Assembly (NCBI GenBank): GCA_031255395.1
Contig: JAIRSQ010000061.1
Span: forward strand, 1 to 9,528
DNA from: Spirochaetaceae bacterium
GTDB lineage: Bacteria > Spirochaetota > Spirochaetia > Treponematales > Breznakiellaceae
Length of the DNA: 9,528 nucleotides
Direction of reading: 5' to 3'
Shown here: piece by piece, positions 1 through 5,783 of the stretch
How the letters are laid out: every line of letters starts with the position of its first letter
Numbering within the stretch: the stretch's first letter is position 1
Program-made: the position numbers and the translations under genes
The notes under the pieces: generated by a model
Database searches by the model: none
Seen by the model: the letters and a program-made list of their open reading frames with translations, nothing else
Told to the model about the DNA's origin: nothing

Positions 1-2
1 CG

Positions 3-983
3 TTCTATTACGCCGCCTGCGCGGCGGAAATAGCGGCGTTTTTCTTCTCGCTGTATATGTACAAAAAAAGCTCCCTGTCGGCCATATCGTTTAAAATCGG
101 CTTCACCTTTTTTGTGTTCTTTTTGACACTTTTTTGCGTGTATTTATACACCGCAAGCCGGTCGCCGTTCGCTGTCCGGTTTTTGCTTATGCTCCTGAGT
201 TTCCAGACGATTTTTGTGCTGGACACAGTCGCGCTGATAATCATAAACGCGGCGGTCATATCGGTTTTCTTTGTTATCCGCGTTTATTACGGCAAAATTT
301 CGGGGACTTATGTCGCTGCCAACAGCGTATTTGATATTTTGAACACTGTTTTTTCTTCGCTGATATGCGTAACCTTCAATTGGTATATCTCTCGCTCTAT
401 CATACGCGGCATAATCGAGCGCAACCACGACCAGCTTACCGGCCTAAATAACAGGCGGAGCTTCGAGCAGTCAGTGAACTTTTACACCTCCGTATGCCGC
501 CACGTCCACCAGACCGTGTGCGTCATCATGATGGATGTCGATTTCTTCAAAAATTACAACGATCTGTACGGACACACGAGAGGTGACAACGTTTTACAGA
601 TGATAGGCAAAACGCTGAAAGAACTGTCGGACGAATACCGGCTGTACGCTGCCCGCGTTGGCGGCGAAGAATTTATCATCATGTGGACCGAAAACCGCCT
701 GCTTGAAGCGGAGCGCATGGCCCTTAAAATCCGCAAAAAGATCATTGATTTGCAGATACCGCATGAAAAATCGGCCATAGCGCCCTATATCACCGCCAGT
801 TTCGGAATGTATTTCATGCGCGGAGGAAGCACGGACAGCATGAGGGAACTTTACAATTACGCCGATATAGCCTTGTACAGGGCAAAGGAGGCGGGGCGGA
901 ACTGCATCGCTATACTCGATTCCGCCGGACACACCTGCCGCCTGGTGGAATTGCGCCCTCCCGATGAATTGGTAAGGCCATGA
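3..983 (+). CDS. Membrane-bound diguanylate cyclase (GGDEF), 5'-truncated by the window edge
   Basis: GGDEF enzymes make cyclic di-GMP from two GTP. The reading frame stays open from base 3 and the first visible residues (FYYAACAAEIAAFFFSLY) look like a membrane helix, so the true start lies outside the window; the ATG at 57 is probably internal. Counting from that ATG, hydrophobic helices cover about 12-31, 40-76 and 91-108, followed by the GGDEF domain from about 124: DQLTGLNNRRSF, MMDVDFFKNYND, YGHTRGD, and the signature GGEEF at 202-206. The metal and GTP residues are intact, so an active cyclase is expected. The inhibitory I-site (RxxD, five residues before GGEEF) is absent: that position reads EYRL. 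The domain ends with a typical YADIALYRAKEAGRN segment. The stop overlaps the next gene's start (ATGA), so the two are probably co-translated. The input signal of the membrane part is unknown. Confidence 0.93.
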   Translation, partial: FYYAACAAEIAAFFFSLYMYKKSSLSAISFKIGFTFFVFFLTLFCVYLYTASRSPFAVRFLLMLLSFQTIFVLDTVALIIINAAVISVFFVIRVYYGKISGTYVAANSVFDILNTVFSSLICVTFNWYISRSIIRGIIERNHDQLTGLNNRRSFEQSVNFYTSVCRHVHQTVCVIMMDVDFFKNYNDLYGHTRGDNVLQMIGKTLKELSDEYRLYAARVGGEEFIIMWTENRLLEAERMALKIRKKIIDLQIPHEKSAIAPYITASFGMYFMRGGSTDSMRELYNYADIALYRAKEAGRNCIAILDSAGHTCRLVELRPPDELVRP

Positions 984-1444
984 GTGTCAGGCATATTTCC
1001 GCGTTCGGGCTTTTTAAGGTTTGTTTTTCGCTGTTTATAGCGGCTTGCGTTCCGGCGGAAGAACGGGCGCAGCCAAAACTGGAAACAAAAAATATCGTCA
1101 TCGTGAATCAGGCGGGCGAGGACGTTAGCCTTGTTGCGGAGCTTGCCCGTACCGCGGAAGAGCAAGGCAGGGGGCTCATGTTCAGAAAGAAACTTGAAGA
1201 CGGCGAAGGAATGCTGTTTGTCTATGAACGCGACCAGATACTGTCATTTTGGATGAAGAACACGACGATACCGCTGTCGATAGCCTTTATAAGCGGCGGC
1301 GGACGCATCGTGGAAATCAAAGATATGCGGCCATTGAATCTGAGCCCCGTCCGGTCTAGCCGTTCAGTCCGGTACGCGCTGGAAGCGCCGCAGGGCTGGT
1401 TTGAACGCTCAAATATCTCCGCGGGCTGTGCCGTAAAAATGTGA
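980..1444 (+). CDS. DUF192 family lipoprotein
   Basis: A 154-residue protein of the DUF192/COG1430 family, whose biochemical role is not established. A short N-terminal hydrophobic stretch ends in FSLFIAACVPA, a lipobox with Cys23, so the mature protein is predicted to be lipid-anchored. The DUF192 core covers about 60-154: RGLMFRKKL, GEGMLFVYE, LSFWMKNTTIPLSIAFI, RIVEIKDMRPL, YALEAPQGWF and a final GCAVKM. The usual Asp in the IPLD motif is Ser here. Family members are about 110-170 residues, so it is full length. Its ATG overlaps the GGDEF stop by 4 bases and no separate promoter is evident, so it should share the upstream gene's transcript. It converges on capA with a 41-base gap in which I see no convincing terminator. 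Confidence 0.88.
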   Translation: MSVRHISAFGLFKVCFSLFIAACVPAEERAQPKLETKNIVIVNQAGEDVSLVAELARTAEEQGRGLMFRKKLEDGEGMLFVYERDQILSFWMKNTTIPLSIAFISGGGRIVEIKDMRPLNLSPVRSSRSVRYALEAPQGWFERSNISAGCAVKM

Positions 1445-1485
1445 CGTTTTAAGACGCCAAACGCGCCGACTGGGGAGCGATGCCC

Positions 1486-2721
1486 TCACTCTGCCGAAAG
1501 CGGGGCGCGAAGCCCGCCTTCGGGCCCGCCGAAAATCTCCGCCATCAAATCGTAAAAATAATCGGCGCTTTTATACAAATCGTTCCGGCGCAGCATGTGG
1601 CGGCTGGCAATGTCCTCGGTATATTCACCCAGCGGGTAAACGCCAAAATTGACATAGCCCGCCTCGTAATGCGTAACGAGGGGCAAAAGTTCCGCCTCTT
1701 CAACGGTAACAGCGTGCGGCGGGGAGGCGTCCTTTCTTATGCTCACCCGCATCATCCCGCCCAGGAGCCGGGGCGGCCGGTTCTGCGCCGACAAAAAGTT
1801 GCCCAGCGAAAAAAAACATACCATCGGGGCGGCCTCTTCGCGCGGAACGGCGCGAAGGGGCTGCAAAACGTGCGGATGATGCCCTATCACAAGGTCAACA
1901 TTCCGGGAAGCCAGAAAACGGGCAAGCTCCTCCTGCCGTTTGCTGGGCGCGTGCTCGTACTCGTTCCCCCAATGCATGGACACAACCAGAAAATCGCAGA
2001 GCGGCCGGAGCGCGTCTATCTCTTTCGCCATGATTTCGGTGTCGATGAGCGACACGAGAAACGGCTTGTCCTTTGGCAGCGGGATGCCGTTGGTGCCGTA
2101 TGTGTACGCCAGGAAACCGACACTGATATTGTTTTTTACGATGATGTTCTTTTTGACATCAGCGCGGCTTTCCTCCGAGCGGTTAATCCCCAGCACGAGC
2201 GTGTCCCGTTGCCCGTCCCAAAAATCCATCACTTCGAATACCGCCCGCTCGCCCTTGTCCATCGCGTGGTTCGTGGCGTGGTTTACGACGTCAAACCCAA
2301 GACTGACTATAGTACGGCCTATGTCCTTGGGCCCGTTGAACGTCGGGTACCCCGAATATCCGAAATCCTTGCCGGCTATCAGCGTCTCCTGATTGATGAA
2401 GGCGATATCCGCGTCTTTTATCATCGGAGCGACCCGCGTGTAGTATTTGTCAAAATTAAATACGTCTTCCGTTTCCGTTTGGGCGTTGTTTATAAGTTCG
2501 CGGTGGATAAGGTTGTCGCCGACCGCTATCATAGTAAGGCTGTAATAGTCAGGCGTTGCCGGCGCTTCCGCCGCCGCAGGCGGCGGAAGCGCCGGCAGTT
2601 CCGCGGTCCTTCTGCCGCTGGCGCAGGAAAGGCTAAATAATGACAGGCAAAAAACGGCGCTCAGGAAAGCCGGCAAAACGAAGCCGCCCGCCCTGTTAAG
2701 TTTGTTTGTTTTAACGTTCAT
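1486..2721 (-). CDS. capA: CapA-like metallophosphatase lipoprotein (poly-gamma-glutamate capsule family)
   Basis: CapA-family proteins have a calcineurin-like metallophosphatase fold; the best-known members take part in poly-gamma-glutamate synthesis or export, but many bacterial relatives have no proven substrate. I chose the ATG at 2721 (411 residues): it places a signal peptide at the N-terminus (LPAFLSAVFCLSLFSLSC, Cys33 as lipidation site) and has AAGGA upstream. The ATG at 2772 would add 17 polar residues ahead of the signal and overlap relA by 62 bases. After an Ala/Pro linker the family motifs follow in order: MIAVGDNLIHR, FINQETLIAG, NHATNHAMDKG, VSMHWGNEYEH, LVIGHHPHVLQ, FSLGNFLS. 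All metal-site positions that I can judge are kept. It overlaps the relA end by 11 bases, implying translational coupling. No capB or capC is in view, so a capsule role is unproven. The linker DNA contains a 41-base perfect palindrome. Confidence 0.88.
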   Translation of the reverse strand: MNVKTNKLNRAGGFVLPAFLSAVFCLSLFSLSCASGRRTAELPALPPPAAAEAPATPDYYSLTMIAVGDNLIHRELINNAQTETEDVFNFDKYYTRVAPMIKDADIAFINQETLIAGKDFGYSGYPTFNGPKDIGRTIVSLGFDVVNHATNHAMDKGERAVFEVMDFWDGQRDTLVLGINRSEESRADVKKNIIVKNNISVGFLAYTYGTNGIPLPKDKPFLVSLIDTEIMAKEIDALRPLCDFLVVSMHWGNEYEHAPSKRQEELARFLASRNVDLVIGHHPHVLQPLRAVPREEAAPMVCFFSLGNFLSAQNRPPRLLGGMMRVSIRKDASPPHAVTVEEAELLPLVTHYEAGYVNFGVYPLGEYTEDIASRHMLRRNDLYKSADYFYDLMAEIFGGPEGGLRAPLSAE

Positions 2722-4462
2722 CGCTATCGGTTTCCTTCGCGTCCCATTCGGCGTCGATGCGCCGCCGTTCAAATTCGGCGATATAAGCGAGTCCAGGGCA
2801 GTCTCTGCGGTGTATTATGATGCCGCGTCCGCAGGACACGTAGCCTATGATTTCGTCCGGCGGTTCAGGACAGCAGCATTTGGCAAAACGGAACAGCATA
2901 TTCTTTTCGCGCTGCACCAGCACGCGCGAACAGGCCGGGCGGGCGGCGCGTTTTTCGCGGGCGGCGTTCCGCAGGGCCGCCTTGCCGTGCCGCTCGCTTT
3001 CAATCTGCTTTTTTTTGATCGCCGCCTGTTTTTCGTGCCTTACGGCCTCGTCGTTCAGCGCGAGCCACGCCCGTATTTTGCTTCGCGCCTTGGACGTTTT
3101 AACTATGTGTTCCCAGTTTTCGTGCGGGCGGGCGTTCTGGGACGTTAGGATTTCTACGATCTGCGTGTTTTTCAGCGGCCTGCTCAGCGGTATGATCGCG
3201 CCATCCGCCTTTGCCGCGTGGCAATGATCGCCTATCGCAGTATGTATGCTGTACGCAAAGTCTATAGGCGTGGCTCCCTGCGGCAGTTCTACGACCTTTC
3301 CTTGCGGCGTAAAAACAAAAATCGAATCCTTTAGCATTTCTTTTTTTATTTCTTCCATTGCCGAAACGTCAAAACCGCGCGCTATATTTTTTAGCCTGTT
3401 TACCAGCGGCAGTTCTTTTTTATCCGCCTTGGCCGCGTCTTGGCTCTTTTTGTAAAGCCAATGTGAAGCGTAGCCGTACTCCGCAGTCTCGTTCATATCG
3501 AAGGTTCTTATCTGTATTTCAAGCATATTGCCGCTTCCGCCTCCGCTTTCCTCGCCGTCGAACGCCAGCACGGTCGTGTGCAGACTCTGATAGCCGTTCG
3601 ATTTTGGCATCGCTATGTAGTCTTTGAAGCGCCCGTCAACGGGGTTCCACAAGCTGTGAATCATGCCGAGCAGGGCGTAACAGTTTTCCGCGCTGCCGCA
3701 TAACAGGCGCAACCCGAACAGGTCGTAAAGATCGCCTGCCTCTTTGTTGCGTTTCCTCATCTTTCGGTATATCGAATAGAAGTGCTTTGCCCGGCTTTTT
3801 ATTTCGATTTCCATGCCTCGTTTTTTCGCTTCCGAGCGGATGCGCGATTTTACGGCATCGAGAAAAAGCTCGCGCTCTGCCTGTTTCAGCGCGACAATGC
3901 TTTTTATCTGATTGAAAGCGGCGGGATTCAGTTCTTTAAGGCAGAGGTCTTCGAGTTCGTCCTTAAGCCGCGCTACGCCGACGCGCTCGGCCAGCGGAGC
4001 GTAAATATCCAGGCATTCCTGGGCGACGCTCCTGCGTTCCCGTTGCGGGAAGCTGTTTATCGCCCTCATGTCGCGCAGTTTTCCGGCAAGGCATATAAAC
4101 ACGACGCGGATATCTTCGACCATGGCGAACAGCATCTTTCTGATCTTTTCCGCTTCGGCTGTCGACTTGTCTTTTGCCGAAAGTCTGGACACTTTGGCGG
4201 CGCCGGCGGTCAGCGCCGCGGCGCTTTCGCCAAAATCCGCGCTAATTTTTTTTATATCCTCTTCATTTTTGCATGAACCCGACAACAGCGCCGCGATTAT
4301 ACAGTCCGTGTCAAGCCCCATTTCGGTTATTATAGCGGCAAGCTCGATGCCGCGCGGGTCGCCGCACTGCGAAAAAGCTTTTTCAGAGCGCCGCTCGTCC
4401 GGCCATTCAAAATATTTTGCGGATTTGTCGCGGAACGGCTGGGAGCGGCGCGCGTTTTCCAT
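2711..4462 (-). CDS. relA: RelA/SpoT-family (p)ppGpp synthetase with degenerate HD hydrolase domain and no ACT domain
   Basis: Makes the stringent-response alarmone (p)ppGpp from ATP and GTP or GDP. The start at 4462 has AGGAG six bases upstream. At 583 residues it is shorter than the usual 700-750. Residues about 30-140 align with the HD hydrolase, but its catalytic features are lost: the ALLHD segment reads ALLSGSCKNE (58-67) and LADRLHNMR reads LAGKLRDMR (125-133), so hydrolysis is very unlikely. The synthetase domain (about 215-335) is intact: SRAKHFYSIYRKM, RFKDYIAMPKSNGYQSLHTT (278-297), EIQIRT (315-320) and AEYGYASHW. A TGS domain (about 379-440), a helical linker and the Cys-rich element follow (KCCCPEPPDEIIGY at 528-541, HRRDC at 551-555). 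The protein stops about 28 residues later, so no ACT/RRM domain fits. It heads the relA-capA unit. If it is the only RSH protein, a separate hydrolase would be needed. Confidence 0.95.
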   Translation of the reverse strand: MENARRSQPFRDKSAKYFEWPDERRSEKAFSQCGDPRGIELAAIITEMGLDTDCIIAALLSGSCKNEEDIKKISADFGESAAALTAGAAKVSRLSAKDKSTAEAEKIRKMLFAMVEDIRVVFICLAGKLRDMRAINSFPQRERRSVAQECLDIYAPLAERVGVARLKDELEDLCLKELNPAAFNQIKSIVALKQAERELFLDAVKSRIRSEAKKRGMEIEIKSRAKHFYSIYRKMRKRNKEAGDLYDLFGLRLLCGSAENCYALLGMIHSLWNPVDGRFKDYIAMPKSNGYQSLHTTVLAFDGEESGGGSGNMLEIQIRTFDMNETAEYGYASHWLYKKSQDAAKADKKELPLVNRLKNIARGFDVSAMEEIKKEMLKDSIFVFTPQGKVVELPQGATPIDFAYSIHTAIGDHCHAAKADGAIIPLSRPLKNTQIVEILTSQNARPHENWEHIVKTSKARSKIRAWLALNDEAVRHEKQAAIKKKQIESERHGKAALRNAAREKRAARPACSRVLVQREKNMLFRFAKCCCPEPPDEIIGYVSCGRGIIIHRRDCPGLAYIAEFERRRIDAEWDAKETDSDER

Positions 4463-4468
4463 AAAATA

Positions 4469-4473
4469 CTCCT
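4469..4473 (-). promoter_or_regulatory. Ribosome binding site of relA
   Basis: AGGAG on the minus strand, six bases before the ATG at 4462. It fixes the relA start and shows that this genome uses standard Shine-Dalgarno sites for some genes. Confidence 0.8.
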
Positions 4474-4480
4474 CGTCTGA

Positions 4481-4509
4481 ATGTTAGTGAATTTGACAGT
4501 GAAAGTGAA
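4481..4509 (-). promoter_or_regulatory. Possible sigma-70-type promoter of relA-capA
   Basis: On the minus strand, TTCACT (4504-4509) and TAACAT (4481-4486) are separated by exactly 17 bases. Each matches the consensus at 4 of 6 positions. It would give a very short leader of about 12 bases that still holds the AGGAG site. The hexamer AGTGAA occurs three times on the plus strand here (4486, 4498, 4504) and may be an operator or only coincidence. Confidence 0.35.
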
Positions 4510-4573
4510 CCCGCCTTGAATTGCCGGCGCGAATCCGCCGTGTCGGGGAGCGCAAAAACCCCGCTTAGGGGAC

Positions 4574-4602
4574 TCGACTATCTTGACAAAACGGTTTATA
4601 AT
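4574..4602 (+). promoter_or_regulatory. Sigma-70-type promoter of the hemerythrin gene, probably giving a leaderless mRNA
   Basis: A perfect TATAAT (4597-4602) has TCGACT (4574-4579, 4 of 6) exactly 17 bases upstream. Only six bases separate the -10 box from the ATG at 4609, so the expected first transcribed base is the A of that ATG. A full TTGACA lies at 4583-4588, but only 8 bases from the -10 box, too close to be its partner. Confidence 0.5.
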
Positions 4603-4608
4603 ATCGGC

Positions 4609-5070
4609 ATGAATATCTTAAAGAGCGGCATTCCAGATAATAGGCCGATATTGGTTGAATGGCAGGAACGCTATTCGGTGGGGATCCCAAAAATTGACGA
4701 GCAGCATAAGGAGCTGTTGCGGCTTACAAACGAGCTATACGCGTCTTGTTTGAAGGACAATGACGAGGAAGAAAAGGCTCATTTCAAGAAAACTATCAGC
4801 GCGCTTGTCAATTATGTGTCGGAACATTTTGCCGCCGAGGAACGGCTGCTTAAGCGAGTGGACTATCCCGAATATGCCGCACATAGAAGCGAGCATACGG
4901 GTTTCGTGAAAAAGGTGCTGGAACAGGTAACCGAATTCAACGAAGGAAAGAATTTTGCTCCCAATTCATTCGTCCGTTATCTTAAAGACTGGATATTGGG
5001 ACACATCGCCGTATCGGACAAGCGTTACTCGGAATATATATTCGCGCTCAAAAAGCAGGGCAAGATTTAG
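4609..5070 (+). CDS. Bacteriohemerythrin (di-iron oxygen-binding protein)
   Basis: Hemerythrins bind O2 reversibly at a non-haem di-iron centre inside a four-helix bundle; bacterial ones serve in oxygen sensing, storage or delivery. The predicted 153-residue protein has the typical entry LVEWQERYSVGIPKIDEQHK and all seven ligands: His in DEQHK, His and Glu in HFAAE, two His in HRSEH, and His and Asp in HIAVSD. It is a stand-alone domain with no methyl-accepting or signalling partner. I chose the ATG at 4609 because it lies directly after a strong -10 box; the same frame is open to a TTG at 4516, but that would put the promoter inside the gene and adds residues foreign to the family. No Shine-Dalgarno precedes 4609. 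The gene diverges from relA and ends in a hairpin terminator. Cytoplasmic, since no signal peptide is seen. Confidence 0.93.
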   Translation: MNILKSGIPDNRPILVEWQERYSVGIPKIDEQHKELLRLTNELYASCLKDNDEEEKAHFKKTISALVNYVSEHFAAEERLLKRVDYPEYAAHRSEHTGFVKKVLEQVTEFNEGKNFAPNSFVRYLKDWILGHIAVSDKRYSEYIFALKKQGKI

Positions 5071-5094
5071 CGGCGCAAAGCGCCGCTGTCTTTT
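5069..5094 (+). terminator. Rho-independent terminator after hemerythrin
   Basis: An 8-base-pair perfect stem (AGCGGCGC, loop AAA, GCGCCGCT) begins in the stop codon and is followed by GTCTTTT. The T-run reaches the 3' end of the converging tRNA gene. Read on the minus strand the same hairpin sits just beyond the tRNA, but it lacks a good T-run there. Confidence 0.65.
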
Positions 5095-5164
5095 GGGCCG
5101 ACAGGATTCGAACCTGTGCATGCCGGAGCCAAAACCCGGTGGCTTACCACTTGCCTACGGCCCA
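5093..5164 (-). tRNA. tRNA-Gln (anticodon UUG)
   Basis: On the minus strand a 72-base cloverleaf can be drawn by eye. The acceptor stem TGGGCCG pairs with CGGCCCA and has discriminator A; the U1-A72 pair is typical of tRNA-Gln. The D arm contains AAGTGGTAAG. The anticodon arm is CCGGG-TTTTGGC-TCCGG with one G-U pair, giving anticodon TTG, which reads CAA and by wobble CAG. The T arm is ACAGG-TTCGAAT-CCTGT. The bases after the discriminator are AAAG, so CCA is not encoded and must be added by the CCA-adding enzyme. It lies downstream of spoVG on the same strand and might share its transcript; I see no certain promoter of its own. Confidence 0.95.
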
Positions 5165-5275
5165 GTAGAAACAAACCTCGCCGCCGCGGAGCGGCGTGGC
5201 ATTAAATCTGCCGCGTGAATAAGACAGTCTCAGCGCGTTGCCGCAAAACAACGCCGGCTTGCAAGCCTGTCGTGC

Positions 5276-5303
5276 CGGACGCGGGTTTTTCGCCCCGCGT
5301 CCG
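5276..5303 (-). other. Strong hairpin downstream of spoVG, possible terminator or processing site
   Basis: A 10-base-pair perfect stem, CGGACGCGGG with CCCGCGTCCG, encloses an 8-base loop. It sits 14 bases after the spoVG stop and ahead of tRNA-Gln on the same strand. No T-run follows on either strand, so a standard intrinsic terminator is not supported. A 3' mRNA-stabilising or processing hairpin between spoVG and the tRNA is equally possible. The rest of the gap to the tRNA (5165-5275) holds two short palindromes (GGCTTGCAAGCC near 5256, and CGCCGC-GGA-GCGGCG at 5182-5196) and no gene. Confidence 0.45.
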
Positions 5304-5316
5304 CGGCGTCCGCTTG

Positions 5317-5586
5317 TTAGTCATCGTCCTGGAAATTGCCGTCATCGTACTTTTCCAAAATGCTGCTTTGCATTTTCGTTCTGAATTCAACATTTATAGG
5401 ATGAGCCACATCCTTATAGTCGCCGGTCTTGCTTTTCCGGCTCGGCATAGCGATAAAAAGCCCGTCCTTGCCTTCGATGATTTTAACGTTGTGAATCACA
5501 AAGCAATCATCAAAAGTGATGGTAACATAGGCCTTCAATTTGCCTTCGCCATTCGCTTTCCTGATTTTAATATCTGTTAGCTGCAT
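5317..5586 (-). CDS. spoVG: SpoVG, nucleic-acid-binding regulator
   Basis: SpoVG is a small DNA- and RNA-binding regulator, named from Bacillus sporulation but also found in non-sporulating bacteria, including spirochaetes, where it affects gene expression. The 89-residue protein starts [20 protein letters not shown] and continues [27 protein letters not shown] and [11 protein letters not shown], the family core, ending in an acidic tail (DDGNFQDDD). The basic/aromatic stretch PSRKSK with the following helix is the nucleic-acid-binding region known in the family. I chose the ATG at 5586 because AGGAG lies seven bases upstream; the frame is open further upstream but those residues are non-homologous leader. 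It follows the LysM gene on the same strand across a 197-base gap that has its own promoter-like sequence and hairpins, so it is probably at least partly independent. Confidence 0.95.
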   Translation of the reverse strand: MQLTDIKIRKANGEGKLKAYVTITFDDCFVIHNVKIIEGKDGLFIAMPSRKSKTGDYKDVAHPINVEFRTKMQSSILEKYDDGNFQDDD

Positions 5587-5593
5587 AATTACA

Positions 5594-5598
5594 CTCCT
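5594..5598 (-). promoter_or_regulatory. Ribosome binding site of spoVG
   Basis: AGGAG, seven bases before the ATG at 5586. It decides the start against the open upstream extension of the frame to 5673. Confidence 0.8.
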
Positions 5599-5629
5599 AT
5601 TACGAGCCTCGTCGCCGCATAGACGCAAA

Positions 5630-5654
5630 CAAGTTCGCCGCAAAACTTGCGGCG
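5630..5654 (-). promoter_or_regulatory. Overlapping alternative hairpins in the spoVG leader
   Basis: Two stems share bases and cannot form together. One pairs CGCCGCAA (5636-5643) with TTGCGGCG (5647-5654), 8 perfect pairs with a 3-base loop. The other pairs CAAGTT (5630-5635) with AACTTG (5644-5649), 6 pairs with an 8-base loop. Both lie in the predicted leader between the promoter-like sequence and the ribosome binding site. A regulatory switch is inference only. Confidence 0.35.
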
Positions 5655-5687
5655 CGGTTGAACTCTGCAACAAACGAAAAACTTCCT

Positions 5688-5719
5688 ATCATACCATTAT
5701 TGCAAAAAAACACCGTCAA
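5688..5719 (-). promoter_or_regulatory. Possible spoVG promoter with extended -10
   Basis: On the minus strand TTGACG (5714-5719, 5 of 6) is followed, past a run of seven T, by TGGTATGAT: a TATGAT box (5688-5693, 5 of 6) with the TG of an extended -10 element. The spacer is 20 bases, longer than ideal, which the extended -10 could offset. It predicts a leader of about 95 bases containing the overlapping hairpins. Confidence 0.4.
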
Positions 5720-5783
5720 GACAAGCGGGCAGAATTTTCAGGCCGCGCTCCGCTCCTTAAAGCGACCGCTCGCCGCGCTCCCC

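Noticed and set aside
1480..2640. Long plus-strand open frame opposite capA
   Set aside because: It is antisense to a gene with all CapA motifs, is rich in Arg and low-complexity stretches, and shows no recognisable domain.
2722..2772. Upstream ATG at 2772 as the capA start
   Set aside because: It adds a polar stretch before the signal peptide and enlarges the relA overlap; the ATG at 2721 has a ribosome binding site and gives a normal lipoprotein signal.
4583..4602. TTGACA with TATAAT as a promoter pair
   Set aside because: The spacer is only 8 bases. TCGACT at 17 bases is the likelier -35 partner.
4516..4608. N-terminal extension of hemerythrin from a TTG at 4516
   Set aside because: No ribosome binding site, the residues do not look like hemerythrin, and the TATAAT box would fall inside the gene.
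5741..5780. Terminator after the LysM gene from the repeated CCGCGCTCC
   Set aside because: The two copies are direct, not inverted, and no T-run follows on the minus strand.
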